A DNA stretch of 64,000 bases, from contig NZ_PREZ01000002.1 in assembly GCF_002926065.1 (NCBI RefSeq), forward strand, positions 310,001 to 374,000. The letters run 5' to 3'. This DNA comes from Jeotgalibacillus proteolyticus (GTDB taxonomy: Bacteria > Bacillota > Bacilli > Bacillales > Jeotgalibacillaceae). Below the pieces are notes generated by a model. That model made no database searches and was not told where the DNA came from. It saw only the letters and a program-made list of their open reading frames with translations. Positions 27,078 to 37,830 of the stretch are shown here, piece after piece (within the stretch, counting starts at the first letter, position 1; every line of letters starts with the position of its first letter). The translations under genes and the position numbers were made by a program.

Positions 27078-28151
27078 TCATTTGTCAATCGCAGCCTGAC
27101 TGCCCCATCCTCTAACCGCTTTTAAGATAATGGCAGCGATCATATAAACCGGCACCACAGCAATCATCCCAAGCATTCCTGCCAATTCACCGCCTACCAG
27201 AAGAAGCAGCATAATAATGACTGGGTGAATGTGGACATTTTTTCCCATAATCCATGGAGCAAGCAGATGACTTTCTACCATTTGTATGCCAAATGCAGCA
27301 ACAAGCACCCAGATCACCATTTTCACAGAAATCGTACTGGCTATAAGCACTGCAGGAAGCGCACCGAGAATGGGGCCGATATAAGGAATGATATTAAACA
27401 GTCCGAGCAATAGTGATAATGGCAGCGCGTAAGGCAAACCGATAAAAAACAATAGAAAAAAAGAAAAAACAGCTACTGCAGCACTCAGCCAAAGCTGCCC
27501 TCTTATATAAGCCCCGAGCCGTTTATTGATCTCTGAAGCCACAAGCACTACCTGTTTACTTTTTCGTTCAGGAAACATGCGGACAATTGCATCTCCAATG
27601 ATTCTTCTATCCTTTAGCAGATAAAAAGTCATAAAAGGTACTAGCGAGAGAGCAATTATCCATTTAAATGAGTGATCAACCCCGCTAAGCATGGCTTCTG
27701 CTCTTTTTTCTGCACGCACCTCAAACGCTTCAATTGAATTTTTAATCATCTCGCTTATAGGCACCGGCATTTTAGACAGCCAGCCATCAAAAATATGATT
27801 CCACGAAGCAAGCTGTGCAGCCAATACCGGAAGATGTTCTAAGAAATGACGTCCTTCCCGGATTAAAGCGGGGATCCCCCATTGAAACAGCGCACCTGTA
27901 AGTGCAAGCAGAACGATAAACACGATCCAGACAGCTAAGCGATTAGAGCATTTACCCTTCATCAATAAATGCACAAACGGCAGTAGCAGGTAAGCAAGCA
28001 GCAGGCTGAGAAGAAGCGGCACGACTGCCAGCCATACCCCTGCTGCTACGGGCTTTACATATGGCCAGAGAAAGGAAAGAATCCAGCAGCATATAAGGAA
28101 TAATAAAAGAATAAGCACACGGTAAAGCCATTTCTTTATATGTGAATCCAT
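27078..28151 (-). CDS. yrrI: AI-2E family transporter, YrrI-like permease
   Basis: Polytopic membrane protein of the AI-2E/PerM family (357 residues, about eight helices). Family members include exporters of AI-2-like signals and sodium/proton antiporters; substrate here is unknown. The conserved C-terminal part PLSLLLGLFNIIPYIGPILGALPA (starting near 240) and the ESHLLAPWIMGKNVHIHPVIIM segment are clear. The ATG overlaps the end of the small zinc-ribbon gene by 16 bases. Position after alaS matches yrrI. Confidence 0.88.
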   Translation of the reverse strand: MDSHIKKWLYRVLILLLFLICCWILSFLWPYVKPVAAGVWLAVVPLLLSLLLAYLLLPFVHLLMKGKCSNRLAVWIVFIVLLALTGALFQWGIPALIREGRHFLEHLPVLAAQLASWNHIFDGWLSKMPVPISEMIKNSIEAFEVRAEKRAEAMLSGVDHSFKWIIALSLVPFMTFYLLKDRRIIGDAIVRMFPERKSKQVVLVASEINKRLGAYIRGQLWLSAAVAVFSFFLLFFIGLPYALPLSLLLGLFNIIPYIGPILGALPAVLIASTISVKMVIWVLVAAFGIQMVESHLLAPWIMGKNVHIHPVIIMLLLLVGGELAGMLGMIAVVPVYMIAAIILKAVRGWGSQAAIDK

Positions 28152-28339
28152 TTTTGGTCGCCTGACAGCTCTGCTTCAGAAAAAATATCATTGAGACTTT
28201 CCACAGAGCCATCCTCTGATATTTCATATAGTGCCAGTTTGCCCCGGTGAACAAGAAATTCAATACAGCAATGACGGCAATAGTAATGCTTGGTTCCTAT
28301 TTTTCCAATATCTCGGTGTTTACAGCATGGGCATTTCAT
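28136..28339 (-). CDS. Small zinc-ribbon protein of unknown function
   Basis: A 67-residue protein beginning MKCPCCKHRDIGKIG with a second pair of cysteines in YYCRHCC, giving a CPxC...CxxC zinc ribbon in the first 30 residues, followed by an acidic tail (SEDGSVESLNDIFSEAE). GGAGG precedes the ATG. It overlaps the AI-2E permease by 16 bases, so the two are probably translated together. A comparable short ORF is found near recD2 in other Bacillales, but I cannot assign a symbol with confidence. Role unknown; nucleic-acid or protein binding is possible. Confidence 0.7.
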   Translation of the reverse strand: MKCPCCKHRDIGKIGTKHYYCRHCCIEFLVHRGKLALYEISEDGSVESLNDIFSEAELSGDQKWIHI

Positions 28340-28405
28340 GGGAATCCTCCTATACAGGATCTTTTTGTTCCCATCGTTGCCAAATTCAGGCTAATTTATT
28401 CACGC

Positions 28406-30802
28406 TCAGCTTTGCGCCTCCATAAAATCATATGGAGTAATCCCATCCATGCCGATCATCGGATCTGCATTGTCAATCGCCCCGACCTTTGAACCCTCCT
28501 GAGCGGATTTTGGGTCTTCCAAATTTTCAACATCCGTTTCGAGTTTCTGACGAAGAGTTGTTAGTCTTGAAAGATCGTCCTTGCGCTCTACTCCGAACCT
28601 AAATGCCTCCTCTTCCCCGCACATAATTAAAAATTGCTTACTTCTTGTGATAGCGGTATAAAGCAAATTCCTTCTCAGCATACGGTAATAGCTTTTTACG
28701 ACCGGTAAAATCACGATAGGAAATTCGCTCCCTTGTGATTTATGGATGGAGCAGCAAAAGGCATGTGTTATTTGATTAAGGTCCTGCCGGGTATAAGTAA
28801 CTTCAACGCCTTCAAAGGATACGAGAAGCATATCCTGCTTTTCTGTGTTTTCTTTTGCATAAAAAATGGAAATAACCTCTCCCATATCCCCATTAAACAC
28901 GTGACTCTCAGGCTGATTGACAAGCTGAAGCACCTTATCACCAATCCGGTAGGTAACATCTCCCCATGACAGCTCTTTTCTGCTGTTATCAGGATTTGGA
29001 TTCATAAGTTCCTGAAGAACCTTGTTTAGCCTGTCAATTCCTGCAGGCCCCCTGTACATCGGGGCAAGCACCTGAATATCTTTCGCAGTATAGCCCTTTG
29101 ACAAAGCATTACGGACAATTTTCCCGACAACTTCCTCCATTTGGTTTGTATGGCAGGGAATGAAGGAACGATCAGGCTGCTGCTGTCTGAGGTTTTGCGG
29201 CAGCCTGCCCTGTTTCATCTGGTGAGCTAGCTCAATTATCGAGGAGCCCTCCTCCTGACGGTAAATATCAGTCAGTTGAACAGTCGGCACCGCCTTTGAG
29301 TGGAGAAGATCCTGCAGGACCTGTCCAGGGCCTACTGAAGGCAGCTGATCCTGATCTCCAACTAAGATTACCTGCATCGTATCCGGCACAGCCTGAAGCA
29401 GCTGATTAGCTAGCCACGTATCAACCATGGACATCTCATCCACTATTAACAGCCTGCCATCTACAAGACGCTCCTCGTTTTCCTCCAAGTCTTCCTGGCC
29501 TGTAAAGCCCAGCAGCCGGTGGATGGTCATCGCCCTTAATCCTGTTGATTCTGACATTCTTTTTGCTGCCCGTCCGGTAGGCGCCGCCAAAACGACTGGA
29601 AAAGCCTCTTCCCCCGTATATGTATCAGGATCCAGTGATAATCCATGCAGCTCTGAAAACAGCTCAACGATTCCTTTTATTACTGTCGTTTTACCTGTGC
29701 CCGGCCCTCCGGTTAAAATCATTAAGGAGGAGGACAACGCCGTTTGGATTGCTTCTTTTTGTGAAGGAGCATACGAGACTTCAATTCTTTCTTCAAGTTG
29801 TCCAAGCGCCAAAAGAAATTCAGATTCTGGGAACTGCTCCTCATATTCTTTGTGGGAAAGAAGTCTTTTAATATTTGTTACGATACCTTTTTCCGAAAAA
29901 TATAAAGAAGGCATATAAATCCGCTTTTCTTCACCGATTAGCCTGCCTTCTTCGTGCAGCTGTACGAGCAGCTCTGAAATATCCGTATACTCGATTCTCT
30001 CTGGCTGATGCTTTTGCAGGAGATCTCTCACTCTGATCAGGAGCGCCTTTGAATCAGCATATACATGGCCCTCCTGTAGAGAAATTTGCTGAAGACAGTA
30101 CAAACAGGCAGCTTTGATCCTGTCCGGATGCTTACCGGAAAGCCCTAGCTGTCTCCCTAGCTCATCCGCTTTCCCGAAGCCGACTCCTTCAATATCATAA
30201 ACAAGCTGATAAGGATTTTTCTGAAGAATTTCCAATGTGGCATTTTGATAGCTTTGATAAATTTTCATGGAGAGCTGTGGACCAAATCCCCAGTCATTTA
30301 AGTGCACCATGATTTTTTCAAGCCCCTGATGCTCGATTAAAACGTCGTAAATATGCTTTGCTTTTTCTGCAGTAAGCTTTGGAATTTCATTAAGAACAGC
30401 TTCATTTTCCATTATTTTTGAAATTGCCTTTTCACCAAGTATATCAACGATTTTTTGAGCAGTTTTCTTTCCAATACCTGAGAATAAATCACTTGAAAGA
30501 TAATGGACGATCCCCTGTTTTGTTTGAGGGAGTTCTTTTTGAAAACGGGAGGCTAGAAATTGCATTCCAAACTTTGGATGCTCTTTAAACCTCCCGTAAA
30601 ATAAATACGTATCCTCATCCTGCATTCTAGGAAAATGACCTGTAACTACCGCTTCCTTTTCTTCATTTGAAGTATTGGTTTCCTCAATACGCACTCGGAC
30701 AACCGAATACATATTATCCTCATTATGAAAGATCGTTACAATGTGCCGTCCTTTAATAAACGGTTCTTCTTCATTGAACAGATCCAACGATTCACTGGCC
30801 AT
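28406..30802 (-). CDS. recD2: RecD2-type ATP-dependent DNA helicase
   Basis: 5'-3' superfamily 1B helicase acting outside RecBCD, in replication fork progress and mismatch repair in B. subtilis. 798 residues. The N-terminal extension has an OB-like region and helix-hairpin-helix motifs (FSGIGKKTAQKIVD near 104-117); helicase motifs follow: Walker A GGPGTGKTTV near 355, LLIVDEMSMVD near 445, VGDQDQLPSVGPG near 475, and motif VI CCSIHKSQGSEF / LLYTAITRSKQ near 685-730. AGGAGG upstream of the ATG. Eighteen bases after the TPR gene, so likely co-transcribed. Confidence 0.95.
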   Translation of the reverse strand: MASESLDLFNEEEPFIKGRHIVTIFHNEDNMYSVVRVRIEETNTSNEEKEAVVTGHFPRMQDEDTYLFYGRFKEHPKFGMQFLASRFQKELPQTKQGIVHYLSSDLFSGIGKKTAQKIVDILGEKAISKIMENEAVLNEIPKLTAEKAKHIYDVLIEHQGLEKIMVHLNDWGFGPQLSMKIYQSYQNATLEILQKNPYQLVYDIEGVGFGKADELGRQLGLSGKHPDRIKAACLYCLQQISLQEGHVYADSKALLIRVRDLLQKHQPERIEYTDISELLVQLHEEGRLIGEEKRIYMPSLYFSEKGIVTNIKRLLSHKEYEEQFPESEFLLALGQLEERIEVSYAPSQKEAIQTALSSSLMILTGGPGTGKTTVIKGIVELFSELHGLSLDPDTYTGEEAFPVVLAAPTGRAAKRMSESTGLRAMTIHRLLGFTGQEDLEENEERLVDGRLLIVDEMSMVDTWLANQLLQAVPDTMQVILVGDQDQLPSVGPGQVLQDLLHSKAVPTVQLTDIYRQEEGSSIIELAHQMKQGRLPQNLRQQQPDRSFIPCHTNQMEEVVGKIVRNALSKGYTAKDIQVLAPMYRGPAGIDRLNKVLQELMNPNPDNSRKELSWGDVTYRIGDKVLQLVNQPESHVFNGDMGEVISIFYAKENTEKQDMLLVSFEGVEVTYTRQDLNQITHAFCCSIHKSQGSEFPIVILPVVKSYYRMLRRNLLYTAITRSKQFLIMCGEEEAFRFGVERKDDLSRLTTLRQKLETDVENLEDPKSAQEGSKVGAIDNADPMIGMDGITPYDFMEAQS

Positions 30803-30820
30803 ACTCGTTCCTCCTGCCTG

Positions 30821-31492
30821 TTACCCGTTTGATTCAAGCATTTGTTTTACTACTTCCCGGCCGTTCAGGGCGAGATAATGATCAGGCTGAGCCTCAACTG
30901 CCTGTTCAAAGCAGTTTAACGCTTCAACAGCATCTTCTTTAAAACCGGCATAGGCAACACCAAGATTGTAAAGAGCATCAGCATGGCCCGGATCAATTGC
31001 AACTGCTTTTGCCAGCTCTTCAATTGCAGTTTCTCCGATCTCAAGCTGAGCCAGGGCCAGTCCGTACTGGAAATGGACTTCAGCATCATCCTCAGCTAAT
31101 TCTGCTGCACGCTGAAGGTAAGGCAATGCAAGCTTTGTTTTTTCCTCATTCATTAATGACATGCCAAGCATGAAAAAGACATCGGATTCTTCAACGCCTT
31201 TTTCAATTGTTTTTTCATAAAGCCTGGCACTTTCAGTAAAACGTTCCTGGTTATAGTAAAGATTTGCAAGGGAATAGTAAGCTAGCCCAGCATCTTCATT
31301 TAATGTGATAGCTTTTTGAAAAAAACGTTCCGCTTTTTCTGTTTCATTTAATTGAGCGAGTACATTACCAAAGTTAATATAAGCGGTTTCATCAGCCGGA
31401 TTTTCCTCAATTGCCTTATTCAGCAACTCGATAGCATTCTGATACTCGCCTTCCTGCAACTTTTTTATCGCTTGTTCATTTAGCGTTGACAT
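30821..31492 (-). CDS. yrrB: TPR-repeat protein YrrB
   Basis: Cytosolic tetratricopeptide-repeat protein of 223 residues. About six 34-residue TPR units cover almost the whole length (for example YQNAIELLNKAIEENPADETAYINFGNV, shown here by positions 17-44). Such proteins act as protein-binding scaffolds; partner unknown. TGGAGGGG precedes the ATG. Directly upstream of recD2 on the same strand, as in B. subtilis. Confidence 0.9.
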   Translation of the reverse strand: MSTLNEQAIKKLQEGEYQNAIELLNKAIEENPADETAYINFGNVLAQLNETEKAERFFQKAITLNEDAGLAYYSLANLYYNQERFTESARLYEKTIEKGVEESDVFFMLGMSLMNEEKTKLALPYLQRAAELAEDDAEVHFQYGLALAQLEIGETAIEELAKAVAIDPGHADALYNLGVAYAGFKEDAVEALNCFEQAVEAQPDHYLALNGREVVKQMLESNG

Positions 31493-31561
31493 CTTTACCC
31501 CTCCAGAATAATCAATGTGTTTCTCCCGTTAGATGCTTCAAAGTATAACACAGGCTGCCTA

Positions 31562-31652
31562 TGGAATAAAAAAGAAAAGGAATGTACAGCTTAATCCTTT
31601 CTCTCATCTGCTTTTGCAGTGATGAAGATAAAGAAATAAGCATATACATTCC
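31562..31652 (-). terminator. Long terminator hairpin after mnmA
   Basis: On the minus strand GGAATGTA...TACATTCC (31579-31652) closes a stem with a second paired block (TAAGC/GCTTA) and an inner CTGC/GCAG hairpin, then a T-rich run. It begins five bases past the mnmA stop. Much longer than a usual terminator. Confidence 0.65.
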
Positions 31653-31656
31653 GGTT

Positions 31657-33953
<2,297 letters not shown>

Positions 33954-33998
33954 TTCAATTCCCTCCAATGTATTTCGTGCAAACGCTAAGCTGAAAGA

Positions 33999-34418
33999 CT
34001 AGATATAAAACATATAGGCGTCTGATTCGCCTTCACTTGTATAGTTAGCCAGGTCTTCTATTGTTGTGTGATCCAATACATCCCTTACAGCATCACGAAT
34101 CCTCATCCATAGCTCACGCTGCGGGGGAGCTTCGTTTTCAATGCCTTCAACAGGGCTGATCGGTCCTTCAAGAACACGGATGATATCACCGGCTGTAATT
34201 TCATTCGGCTCTTTAGCTACAATATATCCTCCGTAAGCACCGCGAATGCTTTTTACGTAGCCTGCATTTCTAAGCGGCGCAATTAATTGCTCTAAATAAT
34301 GCTCAGATAGATTATGAGTTTTAGCAATCGCCTTCAAAGATGTCGGTCCCTCTCCGTGACGTTTTGCTAATTCAATCATTATGGTAAGACCGTAACGGCC
34401 TTTTGTTGATATTTTCAT
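33999..34418 (-). CDS. cymR: Cysteine metabolism repressor CymR (Rrf2 family)
   Basis: Rrf2-type winged-helix repressor of cysteine and sulfur uptake genes, working as a complex with CysK in B. subtilis. 139 residues, almost identical in layout to CymR: MKISTKGRYGLTIMIELAKRHGEG start, NLSEHYLEQL recognition region, and GDIIRVLEGPISPVE. It has no cysteine at all, so unlike IscR or NsrR it cannot hold an iron-sulfur cluster. ATG at 34418 is chosen; the open frame to 34478 is longer than the family. Confidence 0.95.
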   Translation of the reverse strand: MKISTKGRYGLTIMIELAKRHGEGPTSLKAIAKTHNLSEHYLEQLIAPLRNAGYVKSIRGAYGGYIVAKEPNEITAGDIIRVLEGPISPVEGIENEAPPQRELWMRIRDAVRDVLDHTTIEDLANYTSEGESDAYMFYI

Positions 34419-34458
34419 CCTTTCATCCACCTCTGCCCCTCGATAATTAACTTTTGAC

Positions 34459-34488
34459 ATTATAGCATAGAACCCCAAACGTTGGCAT
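34459..34488 (-). promoter_or_regulatory. Probable cymR promoter, overlapping the rarA promoter
   Basis: Minus-strand TATAAT (plus 34459-34464) is a perfect -10; ATGCCA (plus 34483-34488) 18 bases upstream is a four-of-six -35. Predicted start is about 35 bases before the cymR ATG. Confidence 0.55.
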
Positions 34489-34511
34489 TTGTTCTGTGTT
34501 GATACTATGAT
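34482..34511 (+). promoter_or_regulatory. Probable rarA promoter
   Basis: TTGGCA (34482-34487) and TATGAT (34506-34511) with an 18-base spacer, five of six matches each. The -35 shares bases with the divergent cymR -35. Confidence 0.55.
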
Positions 34512-34549
34512 AGATGCAAAAGATATTCTTCTTAGTATGGAGTGATCGC

Positions 34550-35809
34550 ATGAGTATTAAACCGCTGGCTTTTCGAATGAGGCCACGAACGATTGATGAA
34601 ATGATTGGGCAGAAGCATCTTGTCGGAGAAGGAAAAATCATTCGCAGAATGGTCACAGCCAAGCAGCTGTCCTCGATGATTTTATATGGACCGCCCGGTA
34701 TCGGAAAAACCTCGATTGCGTCTGCAATTGCCGGGAGCACTAAGTATGCATTCCGCACCCTGAATGCTGTTACGAATAATAAAAAAGATATGGAGATTGT
34801 CGTTCAGGAGGCGAAAATGTCTGGCAAGGTGATCCTGTTGCTGGATGAAGTTCACCGATTGGATAAAACCAAACAGGACTTTCTTTTGCCTTATCTTGAA
34901 AATGGCATGATTACGATGATTGGGGCCACAACCAGTAATCCCTACCATGCGATTAATCCTGCTATCCGCAGCAGATGCCAGATTTTTGAACTGCATCCTC
35001 TTTCGATCGACGACATGAAAACCGCAATCCTTAGAGCTTTAAATGATGAGGAAAGAGGGCTTGGCAAAGAAAATGTGGAGCTTAATGAGGCTGCGTTAAC
35101 CCATTTGGCACAGGGAAGCAACGGAGATGTGAGAAGTGCTCTTAACGCACTTGAGCTTGCTGTAAAATCAACGCCAGAAGATGATGGCCTCATTAAAATA
35201 ACAGCGTCAATTGCAGAGGAATGCCTGCAGAAAAAAAGCTTTTCCCATGATAAAGACGGAGATGCACATTATGATGTCATGAGTGCTTTTCAAAAATCGA
35301 TCCGGGGAAGTGATGTTGACGCTGCCCTTCATTATTTGGGCCGTTTAATTGAAGCTGGTGATTTACCGACGATTGCGAGGAGATTGCTTGTGATTGCCTA
35401 TGAAGATGTGGGACTGGCTAGCCCTCAGGCCGGCCCCCGCACACTTTCTGCTATTGAATCTGCTGAAAGGCTCGGATTTCCGGAAGGTCGCATCCCGCTC
35501 GCAAATGCGGTGATTGAGCTGTGCCTTTCGCCAAAATCAAATTCAGCCATCAGCGCGATCGATGCAGCCTTAACCGATATCAGAAAAGGAAAAAGCGGTG
35601 CTGTTCCGGACCATTTAAAGGATGCACATTATAAGGGAGCAAAAGAGCTTGGCCGCGGGGTTGAGTACCAGTACCCTCATAATTTCCCGAACGGCTGGGT
35701 GAAGCAGCAGTACCTCCCTGACTCGATAAAAAATAAACAGTACTATGAACCAAAGACAACCGGTAAATTCGAGCAGGCATTGAAGCAGATTTATGAAAAA
35801 ATGAAATAA
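34550..35809 (+). CDS. rarA: Replication-associated recombination protein A (AAA+ ATPase)
   Basis: MgsA/RarA-type ATPase acting at stalled replication forks. 419 residues. Start MSIKPLAFRMRPRTIDEMIGQKH, Walker A GPPGIGKTS near 48-56, Walker B LLLDEVHR near 100-107, sensor 1 GATTSNP near 128-134, and the C-terminal tetramerisation domain ending in a VKQQYLPDSI region. ATG at 34550 has GGAG upstream and gives the usual family length. Divergent from cymR, with its own terminator. Confidence 0.95.
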   Translation: MSIKPLAFRMRPRTIDEMIGQKHLVGEGKIIRRMVTAKQLSSMILYGPPGIGKTSIASAIAGSTKYAFRTLNAVTNNKKDMEIVVQEAKMSGKVILLLDEVHRLDKTKQDFLLPYLENGMITMIGATTSNPYHAINPAIRSRCQIFELHPLSIDDMKTAILRALNDEERGLGKENVELNEAALTHLAQGSNGDVRSALNALELAVKSTPEDDGLIKITASIAEECLQKKSFSHDKDGDAHYDVMSAFQKSIRGSDVDAALHYLGRLIEAGDLPTIARRLLVIAYEDVGLASPQAGPRTLSAIESAERLGFPEGRIPLANAVIELCLSPKSNSAISAIDAALTDIRKGKSGAVPDHLKDAHYKGAKELGRGVEYQYPHNFPNGWVKQQYLPDSIKNKQYYEPKTTGKFEQALKQIYEKMK

Positions 35810-35812
35810 GAT

Positions 35813-35844
35813 GAGCCCTCAGGATCACCTGAGGGCTCTTTTTT
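35813..35844. terminator. Bidirectional terminator between rarA and the ABC permease gene
   Basis: GAGCCCTCAGG / CCTGAGGGCTC perfect 11-base stem, four-base loop, then six T on the plus strand. Confidence 0.92.
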
Positions 35845-36781
35845 ATGCAGCAATATCGCGCTTTGTGAAAACGGTAAAAGCCAGCACCATGAACAGGATG
35901 AAGTATAAAAGAATCATTACGACTGAGAACGTCAGCGTCATCCCTTCAATTAATATTGGACCCATTTCATACATCGCCAGATTCGTATTAGCAAAAAGGC
36001 TATATTTAGCCCAGTCAAAATACATTCCCACAAACCCGGTTACAGTACCGCCTATAAAGTATAGGAACAGGCTTATTCCGATCGCAAGCGAGCTGTTTCT
36101 GAAAACCGCTGAAATCATAAAGGCCATCGTTGTAAGCATAATGACATCGATTGAGCTGTAAAAATAAATTTTTGCAAGGTAAGCAATTATACTGCTTTCC
36201 TGCACAACCCCATTTTCATATGTCAGGTGAACTGCACTTCCCGCATCAAAGAAGATCGCTCCCATAATCAGAGATAAAACAACTAAAATACCGACTAATG
36301 ATAAACCAAATGTAGCAACGGTAATAAACTTAGATAATAAAATTTTCCAGCGTGCAATCGGTCTGATCATTAAGAGCTTAATCGTTCCCCATGAGAATTC
36401 TCCTGCCACAATTCCTGAAGCGACAACAATAGCAAACAATCCAACAAGGGAGATCATAAAGGCATTTGTCTCTAAATAATTCCACATACTGTTCATTTCA
36501 TTAGGCGGCAGATCATTTGCAAGCCTGTATTCATTGATGGCAATGACCTCTTCCGGACTTGCCATAAATCCTTGCCCGCCATCTTCCATCATGGATTGCT
36601 GTTCATTTTGCATTTCCAGCTGCTGCTGCCACGTCATTTCATCTGATGATTCAAGCGTTGAATTTATAAATAGCATGATAACAGCTGAAGCGATGACAGC
36701 AAGTACAAGCAGTCCGGCCATTACGTATGTCCCGGGACGGTTCAAAAGCTTCATCCATTCATTCCGGATTAAGTTAAGCAT
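35843..36781 (-). CDS. ABC-2 type transporter permease
   Basis: Membrane half of a two-gene ABC exporter. 312 residues: N-terminal helix (about 16-38, YVMAGLLVLAVIASAVIMLF), an extracellular loop of about 75 residues rich in Gln/Met/Glu, then about five more helices. Its start overlaps the ATPase stop (TAATG), so the two are coupled. The layout resembles permeases of bacitracin- or lantibiotic-resistance type transporters, but the substrate cannot be read from sequence. This pair is not between rarA and tcdA in B. subtilis. Confidence 0.85.
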   Translation of the reverse strand: MLNLIRNEWMKLLNRPGTYVMAGLLVLAVIASAVIMLFINSTLESSDEMTWQQQLEMQNEQQSMMEDGGQGFMASPEEVIAINEYRLANDLPPNEMNSMWNYLETNAFMISLVGLFAIVVASGIVAGEFSWGTIKLLMIRPIARWKILLSKFITVATFGLSLVGILVVLSLIMGAIFFDAGSAVHLTYENGVVQESSIIAYLAKIYFYSSIDVIMLTTMAFMISAVFRNSSLAIGISLFLYFIGGTVTGFVGMYFDWAKYSLFANTNLAMYEMGPILIEGMTLTFSVVMILLYFILFMVLAFTVFTKRDIAA

Positions 36782-37707
36782 TAGCGAGTCACTCCTTCCC
36801 CTGACGTTACTTCCAGAAAGCGGTCTTCAAGTGTTTTTGCAGCTGGAGAAACGCCATAAACATCAATATTGTGAGCGACGCAGAAGCGAATTAAATCCGG
36901 CACCTGGTCTTTCGTCATATCAATCACTAGTGATTGTTCAATTATTTCAACCGTCCATGAAGGATTATGTGAAAGCACCTTTTCCCTTGTCTCATTCGGT
37001 TGGTTCACTTCCAGTTTGAATAACTGACCTTTGGTCGAAACAAAATCGTTCATCATTTGAACATCAATCAGTTTTCCGTTTTGAATAATGCCAACACGGT
37101 CACACATCATTTCCATTTCAGATAATAAATGGCTCGATACAATGACAGCCATATCTCGTTCCTTAGCCAGCCTTCGTATGTAATCACGAATTTCGCGTAT
37201 TCCTGCCGGATCCAGTCCGTTTGTCGGTTCATCCAATATCAGTACCCTTGGATCGTGAAGAAGACTTTGTGCAATGCCAAGCCGCTGACGCATACCGAGC
37301 GAATATGTTTTAACTTTTTCATGGATTCTCTTTTCCAAGCCAACAAGCCGAACGACTTCGTCAATCTTTTCTTTTGAAATGCCTTTGTACATTCTGGCGT
37401 AATGAATAAGGTTTTTATATCCTGTAAGAAACTTATACATTTCAGGGTTTTCAACAATTGCCCCAACATGCTGCACAGCTTCCTCATAGTTGGATTTGAT
37501 GCTTTTTCCTTCGATAATTACATCGCCTTCTGATAACTCCATTAATCCGACAATCATTCGGATCGTTGTCGTTTTCCCGGCACCGTTTGGCCCAAGAAAG
37601 CCAAAAACCTCACCTCCATAAACATCAAAAGAAACCTGGTCAATAATCTTCTTTCCCCTTATGGTCTTTGATACATTTTTTAATTGTACGATTGATTTTT
37701 TATCCAT
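36781..37707 (-). CDS. ABC transporter ATP-binding protein
   Basis: Cytosolic ATPase partner of the ABC-2 permease. 308 residues with Walker A GPNGAGKTTTIR near 39-50, signature YSLGMRQRLGIAQ near 136-148, Walker B VLILDEPTNGLDP near 156-168 and the switch histidine in SSHLLSEME near 191. The C-terminal ~90 residues form the extra domain usual in BcrA/NatA-like ATPases. GGAGGG upstream of the ATG. First gene of the two-gene unit, downstream of tcdA but transcribed separately from it, since a tcdA terminator lies between. Confidence 0.9.
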   Translation of the reverse strand: MDKKSIVQLKNVSKTIRGKKIIDQVSFDVYGGEVFGFLGPNGAGKTTTIRMIVGLMELSEGDVIIEGKSIKSNYEEAVQHVGAIVENPEMYKFLTGYKNLIHYARMYKGISKEKIDEVVRLVGLEKRIHEKVKTYSLGMRQRLGIAQSLLHDPRVLILDEPTNGLDPAGIREIRDYIRRLAKERDMAVIVSSHLLSEMEMMCDRVGIIQNGKLIDVQMMNDFVSTKGQLFKLEVNQPNETREKVLSHNPSWTVEIIEQSLVIDMTKDQVPDLIRFCVAHNIDVYGVSPAAKTLEDRFLEVTSGEGVTR

Positions 37708-37789
37708 GCCTTCCCTCCTGGCTATTAAATATATAAATGACTCTTCGCTTTAAATACGTTAAAACTGGAATAAAGTTTCAAAAAGAATA

Positions 37790-37822
37790 CAAAAAGCCGG
37801 TCCATTGTTACAGGCCGGCTTA
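37790..37822 (-). terminator. Terminator of tcdA
   Basis: AAGCCGG / CCGGCTT stem with T-tract on the minus strand, ten bases past the tcdA stop. Confidence 0.85.
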
Positions 37823-37830
37823 TATCGGGA

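Noticed and set aside
35811-36161. 116-codon plus-strand frame
   Set aside because: Overlaps the rarA terminator and is antisense to the ABC permease.
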